Origin: UBA6772 sp963933205
Lineage (GTDB): Bacteria > Bacteroidota > Bacteroidia > Flavobacteriales > UBA7430
Direction of reading: 5' to 3'
Assembly: GCA_963933205.1 (NCBI GenBank)
Contig: CAWVTK010000062.1
Location: 1-11,108 of the forward strand
Length of the DNA: 11,108 nt
Shown: positions 1 through 6,039 of the stretch, in pieces
How positions within the stretch are numbered: position 1 is the stretch's first letter
Layout: the number at the start of each line of letters is the position of its first letter
Notes under the pieces: model-generated
What the model was told of the DNA's origin: nothing
Seen by the model: only the letters and a program-made list of their open reading frames with translations
Databases searched by the model: none
Position numbers and translations under genes: made by a program

Positions 1-1298
1 GCACGTCTTGGTTAGATTTTGTTCCAGATGGAGATGGTTTTGGTTTAGATGATGATGGTGTTGTTTTAATGCGACCGAATAACTGGATAAGATCTGGTAA
101 TGTTACTACTCCTGGAGGTGCTGGTGAAACCCCTATCAGTATTGATATGGGAAGCGCAGAGGATGGATGGGAAGATGCTAATTCTACTTACGAAAACGTG
201 TTAAACGGTATGTGGGCTCCCTACAGATTAGTAGGAGTTAATCAAATTGAAGTTCCTTTTGAACATGCTCCTTCATTCGGTAGAAGTATTGATATTTCAA
301 ATTTGAACTCCGTTGATATTGTTTACACCGACGATAAGTCACTTTGGACTAGGGTACCTGTTATTGAAACGGGAGATACTATATCCAGGCTTGAGTTAAA
401 GTCTTTGCCATCGGTAGACAAAGAGGGTAATGTAGAAGGTGGTACGAGTACCGGTTTTTCTTGGTTCCCTGGCTATGCTTTAGATTTGGAAAAAGGAATC
501 CGTTTAAACATGATGTTTGGTGAAGCCACCACCTTACCCAATCATAATGGGAACGATATGATTTGGAATCCTACCTCAACTACTTTTGGCGAAAGCGCTT
601 CCTCCTTTATTATTTTTGGTGGCCGTCATTATTTATACGTTGCTTACAGCGAATACGCCGGAGACAATGAAGAAGATCATCCTCTTTATAATAGGTTAAT
701 TAGCATGAGCTCATCAGGATCAACTGCTGCCAAAACCAAAGTTTTTAATGATATCGCATGGGTATCCATTCCTTTAACAGCTCAAAACGCTACTGTTTCT
801 GATGGAGATATAGAAGTTCAAATTAGAGTTTCTAAGTCGTATGAGGATTATAAATATGAGGTATCTGAGGATTGCGAAGAAATACCTTCTGATGTAAATG
901 ATGGGAATCCACTTTACACGTTCTCTACAGATTCAATCATGACTCAAACAAACGTAGCCTCTGTTGCTAAAGATGCTATGGATTTAATTAAAGTAGTTCC
1001 AAATCCATACTACGGAACTACCAGTTACGAAACGGGTCAGATAGATGCGCACGTAAAAATTACCAACCTACCTAAAACCTGTACCATTTCTATTTACAAT
1101 GTTTCCGGTTCACTAGTTAGACGAGTTGATTTAGACAGTGAAGCAAATGTTTCTGGCTGGGATTGGGATTTGAAAAATAATTTCAACATTGCCATTGCTT
1201 CAGGTGTTTACATTATTCACGTAGATGGTAAAGAATACGGAGAAAAAGTTCTTAAATGGTTCGGTGCTCTTCGTCCAATTGACTTAGATTCATTCTAG
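1..1298 (+). CDS. Large secreted protein with a T9SS-type C-terminal sorting-like domain (5' partial)
   Basis: The reading frame is open from codon 3-5 at the left edge through the TAG at 1296-1298 (431 codons visible), so the gene begins upstream. The ATG at 69 is internal, because 22 sense codons precede it in frame. The visible start carries an acidic, Asp/Gly-rich stretch (DGDGFGLDDDG) that resembles calcium-binding loops of secreted proteins. The middle is a beta-rich extracellular-type region I cannot assign to a family. The last ~100 residues begin with VVPNPYYG, continue through ISIYNVSGSLVRRV, and include SGVYIIHVDG and GEKVLKWFG. That layout resembles the FlgD-like or T9SS type A C-terminal domain used for export and surface attachment in Bacteroidota. 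An unusual tail (ALRPIDLDSF) follows the final beta strand. It lies just upstream of a PorV/PorQ-family gene, probably in the same operon. The product is likely surface-exposed or secreted; its activity is unknown. Confidence 0.85.
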   Translation, partial: TSWLDFVPDGDGFGLDDDGVVLMRPNNWIRSGNVTTPGGAGETPISIDMGSAEDGWEDANSTYENVLNGMWAPYRLVGVNQIEVPFEHAPSFGRSIDISNLNSVDIVYTDDKSLWTRVPVIETGDTISRLELKSLPSVDKEGNVEGGTSTGFSWFPGYALDLEKGIRLNMMFGEATTLPNHNGNDMIWNPTSTTFGESASSFIIFGGRHYLYVAYSEYAGDNEEDHPLYNRLISMSSSGSTAAKTKVFNDIAWVSIPLTAQNATVSDGDIEVQIRVSKSYEDYKYEVSEDCEEIPSDVNDGNPLYTFSTDSIMTQTNVASVAKDAMDLIKVVPNPYYGTTSYETGQIDAHVKITNLPKTCTISIYNVSGSLVRRVDLDSEANVSGWDWDLKNNFNIAIASGVYIIHVDGKEYGEKVLKWFGALRPIDLDSF

Positions 1299-1334
1299 TA
1301 GAAAAAATTGATAAAGACTAAAATTCATACGACT

Positions 1335-2393
1335 ATGGTTATGAAAAAATATACCAAACATCTCTTTCCTGTTATCTTTACAGGCTTGTTAGCGCTTTGT
1401 TTTACTGCAACAGCAGGTAACGAACAACGTTCAGGACAAGCTGGGGCTACAGAACTGCTCATAAATCCTTGGGCTCGCTCGTCGGGTTGGGGCGGTATAA
1501 ATACAGCCTCTGTACAAGGATTAGAAGCTACTTTTATAAACGTTGCCGGTTTAGCTGGCACTCAAAATGTTGAGTTTGTTTTCTCTTCTACCTCTTGGTT
1601 ATTTGACATGCAGGTTAATGCATTTGGTTTTTCCAAAGCTCTAGCAGACGACGCGGTAATTGGATTGTCAATTTCATCCATTAGTTTTGGAGATATTCCT
1701 ATTACCACTGCAAGTAATCCCGGAGGAACAAATTCAACGTACTCTCCTGTTTCTTTAAATATTGGACTTTCTTATGCTAAGAAATTTACCGACAACATTT
1801 CTGGGGGTGCAACAGTTAGAATGATATCGGAATCTACTCCAGATATGAATGCCTCTGCTATAGCATTAGACGCAGGTATTCAATACATAGCTGGTGCAGA
1901 TCGTCAAATTAAATTTGGAGTTTCGCTTAAAAATGTTGGTCCTAAAATGAAATTTGAAGGTGATGGTAGCTCAGTTAAACTAACAAATACTGATGCATTT
2001 GGTCAGGAGTACGATCAAACTTATGAGCTAAGACCAGAAGCTTTTGAATTGCCTTCCTTATTAAGCATCGGTGGTGCATACGATTTCAACATAGATCAAG
2101 ACCAACGTCTTACTTTGGCTGGTAATTTTACGTCTAACTCCTTTACAAAAGATCAGTATGGATTAGGTTTAGAATACGGTTACAAAACGAACTTCATGTT
2201 AAGAACAGGTTATGTTTACGAAGATGGCATTACCAAAACTGAAACACGTACAACTGTATTTACCGGCTTAAACTTTGGTTTTACCTTTGAGATCCCTTTG
2301 AGCTCTGGAACTAACTTCGGACTTGACTTTTCTTACCGTACCGCTAGTCCTTTAGACTCACCTATTTCTTTAGGCGCTCGAATTACCTTATAA
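1335..2393 (+). CDS. PorV/PorQ-family outer-membrane beta-barrel protein
   Basis: This is a predicted outer-membrane beta-barrel of the PorV/PorQ (FadL-like) family. PorV acts in type IX secretion, shuttling cargo from the translocon to the attachment complex. It has a classic signal peptide: Lys-Lys, a hydrophobic stretch (FPVIFTGLLALCF), then a cleavage region near ATAG. The mature N-terminus has GQAGATELLINPWARSSGWG and an ATFINVAGLA segment, matching the family pattern of a Gly/Ala-rich start followed by an Asn-Pro/Asn-Val-Ala-Gly-type motif. Alternating beta strands fill the rest, and it ends in a hydrophobic strand (GARITL) typical of barrels. I prefer ATG 1335 (352 aa). ATG 1341 (MKK...) is equally plausible, and the frame is open back to a TTG at 1308, which would spoil the signal peptide. 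The gap from the upstream secreted-protein gene is 36 bp, so the two are probably cotranscribed. It is likely a paralogue rather than PorV itself; assigning the upstream protein as its cargo is inference. Confidence 0.85.
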   Translation: MVMKKYTKHLFPVIFTGLLALCFTATAGNEQRSGQAGATELLINPWARSSGWGGINTASVQGLEATFINVAGLAGTQNVEFVFSSTSWLFDMQVNAFGFSKALADDAVIGLSISSISFGDIPITTASNPGGTNSTYSPVSLNIGLSYAKKFTDNISGGATVRMISESTPDMNASAIALDAGIQYIAGADRQIKFGVSLKNVGPKMKFEGDGSSVKLTNTDAFGQEYDQTYELRPEAFELPSLLSIGGAYDFNIDQDQRLTLAGNFTSNSFTKDQYGLGLEYGYKTNFMLRTGYVYEDGITKTETRTTVFTGLNFGFTFEIPLSSGTNFGLDFSYRTASPLDSPISLGARITL

Positions 2394-2423
2394 TACTTAA
2401 CTCCTAAAAGGAGCTTAACATAC

Positions 2424-2453
2424 AAAAAGAGGATCCAATCGGATCTTCTTTTT
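2424..2453 (+). terminator. Rho-independent terminator after the PorV-like gene
   Basis: A 13-bp stem pairs AAAAAGAGGATCC (2424-2436) with GGATCTTCTTTTT (2441-2453) across the 4-base loop AATC. All positions pair if one G-U is allowed. The right arm ends in five Ts, so it should terminate rightward transcription. The left arm begins with five As, so it could also work leftward. A smaller hairpin, CTCCT-AAA-AGGAG (2401-2413), lies immediately upstream. Together they separate the secreted-protein operon from greA. Confidence 0.85.
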
Positions 2454-2479
2454 GCGTTTCACTAATGTAAATTACTATT

Positions 2480-2953
2480 ATGTCTGCAATATCATACTAT
2501 ACTGAAGAAGGCTTACAAAGGCTAAAAGAAGAATTAGAGCAACTAAAATTTGTTGAACGCCCCAGCATATCTAATCAGATTGCTGAAGCCAGGGACAAAG
2601 GCGACTTATCTGAAAATGCTGAATACGATGCTGCTAAAGAAGCCCAAGGTATGTTGGAAATGAAAATTGCCAAGCTAGAAGGTATGTATGCCGGCGCTCG
2701 TATAATCGACGAATCTCAATTAGATACCGATAAAGTCTTAGCACTTTCTATTGTTAAAATATTGAATTTGGCAAATAAAAAAGAAATGACCTTTACATTG
2801 GTCGCAGAATCTGAAGCAGATGTTAAATCTGGAAAAATTTCTATAAGTTCACCAATTGGAACCGGTTTGTTAGGTAAAAAAGTTGGTGATATAGCAGAAA
2901 TTGAAGTTCCTGCCGGATTGATGAAATTTGAAATACTACATATTTCACGCTAA
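2480..2953 (+). CDS. greA: Transcription elongation factor GreA
   Basis: GreA binds in the secondary channel of RNA polymerase and stimulates cleavage of the nascent transcript, rescuing backtracked complexes. The 157-residue length matches the family (about 158). Residues 1-75 form the N-terminal coiled coil (YYTEEGLQRLKEELEQL...). The tip motif GDLSENAEYD (41-50) carries the conserved acidic residues D42 and E45 that coordinate catalytic Mg2+. Residues ~83-157 are the FKBP-like C-terminal domain, including SPIGTGLLGKKVGD and the final EIEVPAGLMKFEIL. The ATG at 2480 gives the expected N-terminus. It follows the terminator at 2424-2453, so it probably has its own promoter, but I see no clear TAnnTTTG box in the short leader. 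Its TAA overlaps the next gene's ATG by one base (TAATG), indicating translational coupling. Confidence 0.97.
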   Translation: MSAISYYTEEGLQRLKEELEQLKFVERPSISNQIAEARDKGDLSENAEYDAAKEAQGMLEMKIAKLEGMYAGARIIDESQLDTDKVLALSIVKILNLANKKEMTFTLVAESEADVKSGKISISSPIGTGLLGKKVGDIAEIEVPAGLMKFEILHISR

Positions 2954-3345
2954 TGGCTAGTATTTTTTCTAAGGTAGTATCTGGAGAAATCCCATCGTAC
3001 AAAATTGCTGAGGATGCGAATCATTTAGCTTTTTTGGATGTGTTTCCTTTAGCTAAAGGCCATGTATTAGTGATTCCTAAAGACGAAATAGATTCAATAT
3101 TTGACTTATCTGATACTGCTTACGCAGAACTGTGGCTTTTTGCTAAAAAGACGGCTAAGGCTTTAAAATTAGCTATGCCCTGTAAAAGAGTTGGAATAGC
3201 TGTAATTGGTTTAGAAGTACCTCATGCACATATTCATTTAGTACCACTCCAAACGGTTCAAGACATCAATTTTGCCGCCCCTAAGTTATCTATTGATTCA
3301 AATGAAATGCTTATTATTTCTAATAGAATAAAGGCACAACTGTAA
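2953..3345 (+). CDS. HIT-family protein (histidine triad nucleotide hydrolase)
   Basis: A small (130 aa) cytoplasmic histidine-triad protein. Members hydrolyse nucleoside phosphoramidates, AMP-lysine or dinucleoside polyphosphates using the central histidine of the triad. The N-terminus IFSKVVSGEIPSYKIAED and the segment FPLAKGHVLVIPK (31-43) are typical of the Hint branch. The triad HAHIHLVP is at residues 91-98, preceded by VGIAVIGLEVP. It starts at the A of the greA TAA stop (TAATG), so the two are coupled. This greA-HIT pairing is, from memory, common in Bacteroidota. I see no CxxC zinc site. The natural substrate cannot be told from sequence. It ends 4 bp from the convergent ruvC stop, with no obvious terminator in between. 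Confidence 0.93.
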   Translation: MASIFSKVVSGEIPSYKIAEDANHLAFLDVFPLAKGHVLVIPKDEIDSIFDLSDTAYAELWLFAKKTAKALKLAMPCKRVGIAVIGLEVPHAHIHLVPLQTVQDINFAAPKLSIDSNEMLIISNRIKAQL

Positions 3346-3349
3346 GTAA

Positions 3350-3901
3350 TCAACCTATTCTATCCTTATTATTCTTTACAAAACTAGCCCAGGTAGATTT
3401 TCCCTTTCCGGTGTTTATAGCTCCATTTTGCAAGCCATGACATACTGCTGCTGCTAATCCATCTGTTGCGTCTAAATACTTTGGCATTTCCTTCATATTT
3501 AACATTTGCATTAACATGGCGGCAACCTGTTCTTTCGAAGCCGCTCCTCTTCCTGTAATTGCTTTCTTAATTTTTAGGGGCGCGTATTCAGTTACCGGTA
3601 CTTCTCTTTGAAGTGCAGCCGCCATGGCCACACCCTGAGCTCTACCTAACTTTAACATAGATTGTACATTCTTACCAAAAAACGGAGCCTCTAAAGCAAC
3701 TTCATCTGGATGGTAATGATCTATTATTGCGAGCGTCTTTTGAAATATTTTTTGAAGTTTTAAATAGGGATCTTTTAGTTTATTCAATATTAAGACGTCC
3801 ATCATTATCAATTCGAAGTTTGAACCTTTCTTTCGTACCAATCCAAATCCCATGATACTTGTTCCTGGGTCTATTCCCAATATAATTTTCTCTTCCTGCA
3901 C
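3350..3901 (-). CDS. ruvC: Crossover junction endodeoxyribonuclease RuvC
   Basis: RuvC is the Holliday-junction resolvase that cuts recombination intermediates with RuvAB. All four catalytic acidic positions are visible in the RNase H-like fold: D11 (GIDPGT), E71 (ALEAPFFGKN), and D144 and D147 (DATDGLAAAVCH). The conserved AITGRGAASKEQV segment lies at about 114-126. The length of 183 aa is normal, and a short basic tail (GKGKSTWASF...) closes it. The start is a GTG (3901-3899). The frame is closed a few codons upstream by a TAG, and the first downstream ATG would remove the catalytic Asp, so the GTG is well supported. It is preceded by AGGAG six bases upstream, a Shine-Dalgarno-like site that is unusual in this phylum. 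It is monocistronic, convergent with the HIT gene and divergent from the ABC permease gene. Confidence 0.96.
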   Translation of the reverse strand: MQEEKIILGIDPGTSIMGFGLVRKKGSNFELIMMDVLILNKLKDPYLKLQKIFQKTLAIIDHYHPDEVALEAPFFGKNVQSMLKLGRAQGVAMAAALQREVPVTEYAPLKIKKAITGRGAASKEQVAAMLMQMLNMKEMPKYLDATDGLAAAVCHGLQNGAINTGKGKSTWASFVKNNKDRIG

Positions 3902-3913
3902 AGTTGTCTCCTA
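3893..3913 (-). promoter_or_regulatory. Shine-Dalgarno-like site deciding the ruvC GTG start
   Basis: Read on the minus strand, the leader is ATAGGAGACAACT followed by GTG. The AGGAG core is six bases from the GTG, good spacing for anti-Shine-Dalgarno pairing. The TAG that closes the ruvC frame overlaps the start of this motif. Bacteroidota genes usually lack such sites. Here it may compensate for the weak GTG codon. Confidence 0.5.
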
Positions 3914-3968
3914 TTTGTTTTTTTATAAGTTTTAAATATACTCTTTTATCGTCCATCATTTCTAATAA

Positions 3969-3984
3969 TTTGGTGTTTACCAAA
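3969..3984. repeat. Short perfect inverted repeat in the ruvC/permease divergent spacer
   Basis: TTTGGT and ACCAAA are perfect reverse complements separated by GTTT (6-4-6). The element lies upstream of both divergent genes, about 37 bp from the TAnnTTTG box that serves the permease. It could be an operator for a dimeric regulator or a small hairpin in a ruvC leader. An element of this size can also occur by chance in AT-rich DNA. Confidence 0.3.
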
Positions 3985-4020
3985 ATCAAACTTTTGAGTT
4001 ATGGCAGTTCTATCGTTTCA

Positions 4021-4028
4021 TATTTTTG
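4021..4028 (+). promoter_or_regulatory. Bacteroidota-type -7 promoter box for the ABC permease gene
   Basis: TATTTTTG matches the Bacteroidota sigma-A -7 consensus TAnnTTTG at every fixed position. A TTTTG at 3992-3996 could serve as the -33 element, but the spacing of 24 bp is longer than the usual ~19-21. Transcription would start near 4034, giving a leader of only about a dozen bases before the ATG at 4047. The call rests on the box match and its position. Confidence 0.5.
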
Positions 4029-4046
4029 TAGTTTTAAGCCAGTCTT

Positions 4047-5099
4047 ATGAATGTACATTTTATTAAAAAGCATCTACCCGGTTTATTTGGCTCATTTATT
4101 ATACTCCTGAGTATACTATTTGCAGTATTCGCCTACTTTATAGTGCCAGACAAAAGCCCTTATGCCAATACTATGCACTTAGAACTTAGCACGCTTAGTC
4201 CTGGTACTTCCATTAATTTTCTTAGAGTTTCTAATAAAGAAACCAATACCGCTTCATTTTTCAAGCAGCTGGTTTCTGGTTCCTATCCATCGTATAACTC
4301 GATTCCAATTCGAAGCTATAGTCTAAAGGATTCCTTGGTATCGTTTATTCCTTACGGTTCCAATTTGGCTCAAGTATTACCCAGATCTCAACTAATCATT
4401 CCAACTAATAAGACTTTAGCATTTACACAAATGTATTATTTAGGTACCGATAAGTATGGGCGTGACCTTTTAAGTCGTTTAATTGTAGCTACCCGAATTT
4501 CACTTGCTGTCGGTCTTATTTCCGTTTTCATCTCCTTAGTTATAGGAATTACCCTGGGCTTAATAGCTGGTTTTTATGGCTCTTGGATCGATCAGTGCAT
4601 TCTTTGGCTAATAAATGTTGTATGGTCTATTCCTACCTTACTTATGGTTATAGCTATTAGTTTAGCTCTAGGAAAAGGTTTTTGGCAGGTTTTTGTAGCA
4701 GTTGGCCTAACCATGTGGGTGGAGGTAGCTCGTGTTGTCAGAGGGCAGGTTTTAAGCCTCAAGCAATTGGAATACGTTCAGGCTGCAAAAGTACTAGGTT
4801 TTGGCAATTTCAGAATTATGTTTGGTCATATACTACCGAATATAATGAGTCCGATTATTGTTATATCTGCAGCCAATTTTGCTTCTGCAATTTTAATGGA
4901 AGCAGGCTTAAGTTTTTTAGGAATTGGTGCACAGGCACCAATGCCGTCTTGGGGAGCCATGATAAAAAACCATTATTCGTATATAATTTTAGATAAAGCT
5001 TACTTGGCCCTGGCACCCGGTATGGCAATTATGCTCCTTGTACTCGCCTTAATGTATGTTGGTAATATGCTTAGAGAACACCTTAATGTTAAGGTTTAA
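4047..5099 (+). CDS. ABC transporter permease, oligopeptide/dipeptide (OppC/DppC) type
   Basis: An inner-membrane subunit of a peptide- or nickel-type ABC importer. After a short N-terminal region there is one membrane segment (residues ~12-33), then a ~100-residue periplasmic stretch. Next comes the family signature LGTDKYGRDLLSRLI (132-146), followed by about five more segments of the permease core. The cytoplasmic coupling loop (EAA-like) is at ~242-265 (YVQAAKVLGFGNF, then LPN). The C-terminal marks EAGLSFLGIG (285-294) and PSWGAMI (300-306) are diagnostic of the DppC/OppC branch. The length of 350 aa exceeds the ~300 of enterobacterial DppC, mostly because of the large periplasmic insertion after the first segment; from memory such longer forms are common in Bacteroidota. 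No partner permease, ATPase or binding protein is nearby, so it must assemble with subunits encoded elsewhere. Substrate unknown. Confidence 0.9.
   Translation: MNVHFIKKHLPGLFGSFIILLSILFAVFAYFIVPDKSPYANTMHLELSTLSPGTSINFLRVSNKETNTASFFKQLVSGSYPSYNSIPIRSYSLKDSLVSFIPYGSNLAQVLPRSQLIIPTNKTLAFTQMYYLGTDKYGRDLLSRLIVATRISLAVGLISVFISLVIGITLGLIAGFYGSWIDQCILWLINVVWSIPTLLMVIAISLALGKGFWQVFVAVGLTMWVEVARVVRGQVLSLKQLEYVQAAKVLGFGNFRIMFGHILPNIMSPIIVISAANFASAILMEAGLSFLGIGAQAPMPSWGAMIKNHYSYIILDKAYLALAPGMAIMLLVLALMYVGNMLREHLNVKV
5080..5095. terminator. Palindromic hairpin at the convergent 3' ends of the permease and dehydrogenase genes
   Basis: ACCTTAA and TTAAGGT are perfect reverse complements around a 2-base centre, and lie inside the last codons of the permease and across the 11-bp overlap with the dehydrogenase gene. 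A short T-containing stretch (TTTAATT) follows on the plus strand. It is AT-rich and lacks a good U-tract, so it is at best a weak bidirectional terminator or an mRNA 3'-end stabiliser. Confidence 0.3.
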
Positions 5100-6039
5100 T
5101 TAAGTGTAAATTTTCTTCAATTTTACTAGCAAGCACTGCTGATAATTTTTCGTAAGACTCTTGGGTCCAACCAGCCACATGAGGACTTAATAAAACTTTT
5201 GGGGATTTAATCAAATAGTTAAAACGATCAGAAATTTCTGTTTCGAACATGAGCTCAAAGCTCGTTTTTTCAAATTCTAAAACATCTAAACAAGCGCCAA
5301 GTATTTTTTCACTTTTTAAACCTTCAACTAAATCTTCGGTACAAACGACCTTCCCTCTGGCGGTATTTAAAACGTAAAAGGGTTTGCTCATATTTATAAT
5401 GAAGTCTCGATTTAAGTAATGATGCGTACTTGGGTCATAGGGAGTATGAAAACTAATAACATCTGCCTTTTCTTGAATTTCTTGAAGTGTCGCCTCACAA
5501 ACATATGCATCGGAATAATTTTCTTTATGTGCATCGAAAGCCAATACAGTACAACCTATACCAGAGATGCATTTGGCGAAGGATTCACCCATATTTCCGT
5601 ATCCAATAATTCCGACGGTCTTACCTGCAAGCTCTACACCTCTATTAGCCTCTCGAAGCCACATTCCATTTCGAACTTGCTTGTCTGCTACAGAAAGTTT
5701 ATTAAACAAGCTTAAAAGCATTCCTAAAGCATGTTCTCCCACTGCTTGACGGTTGCCCTCTGGTGCCGAAAACAAATTTATGCCTAAGTTTTTCGCCAAT
5801 ACAAGATCAATATTTTCGAGTCCAGCTCCAGAACGGGCTATAAACTTTAAGCGGGCAGCTTTTGTAAGAAATTCTTTGTCTATTGGCGTACGCGATCTAA
5901 TTACCAAACCATGGTATTTAGATATAATTTTTAGAATATTATCTCTACTTGATGTACTATCGTGTTCGCACGTAAAGCCTAGTTTTACCAAGCTTTTTTC
6001 TAATATAGGGTGAACACTATCTAAAAAGAGCACTTTCAT
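5089..6039 (-). CDS. D-2-hydroxyacid dehydrogenase (phosphoglycerate dehydrogenase-like)
   Basis: A cytoplasmic NAD(P)-dependent oxidoreductase of the D-isomer-specific 2-hydroxyacid dehydrogenase family, 316 aa. The substrate-binding half begins MKVLFLDSVHP and includes IARSGAGLENID (67-78). The nucleotide-binding half has VGIIGYGNMGESFAKC, with the GxGxxG loop at 146-151. The catalytic triad is visible as R228 (NTARGKV), E257 (DVLEFE) and H287 (LSPHVAGWT). Short family members without ACT domains include phosphoglycerate, hydroxypyruvate and lactate dehydrogenases. The GAGLENID pattern favours a SerA-like enzyme making 3-phosphohydroxypyruvate for serine synthesis, and seryl-tRNA synthetase is encoded in the same operon, but substrate identity is inference. 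Its ATG overlaps the mgtE stop by one base (TAATG), so it is the last gene of the long minus-strand operon. Its 3' end overlaps the convergent permease gene by 11 bp. Confidence 0.92.
   Translation of the reverse strand: MKVLFLDSVHPILEKSLVKLGFTCEHDSTSSRDNILKIISKYHGLVIRSRTPIDKEFLTKAARLKFIARSGAGLENIDLVLAKNLGINLFSAPEGNRQAVGEHALGMLLSLFNKLSVADKQVRNGMWLREANRGVELAGKTVGIIGYGNMGESFAKCISGIGCTVLAFDAHKENYSDAYVCEATLQEIQEKADVISFHTPYDPSTHHYLNRDFIINMSKPFYVLNTARGKVVCTEDLVEGLKSEKILGACLDVLEFEKTSFELMFETEISDRFNYLIKSPKVLLSPHVAGWTQESYEKLSAVLASKIEENLHLIKP

Noticed and set aside
1308..1334. TTG at 1308 as the start of the PorV-like protein
   Set aside because: It would add nine residues before the Lys-Lys signal peptide. 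ATG 1335 or 1341 gives a normal signal sequence.
1325..1561. Minus-strand frame of 78 codons inside the PorV-like gene
   Set aside because: It lies entirely opposite the signal peptide and first strands of a clearly recognisable gene and has no family features.
3780..3989. A minus-strand reading frame overlapping the ruvC start in another frame, beginning at a TTG with internal ATGs
   Set aside because: It has no recognisable domain and mostly mirrors the ruvC coding region. ruvC itself has all catalytic residues and a well-supported GTG. A short leader ORF is conceivable but nothing in the sequence supports it.
4682..4996. Plus-strand frame of 104 codons inside the permease gene
   Set aside because: It is a +2 frame shadow of conserved permease sequence, with Cys/Ser-rich composition unlike its neighbours.
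5419..6013. Three plus-strand frames opposite the dehydrogenase gene
   Set aside because: They are antisense to a complete enzyme with intact catalytic residues and show no domain or promoter of their own.
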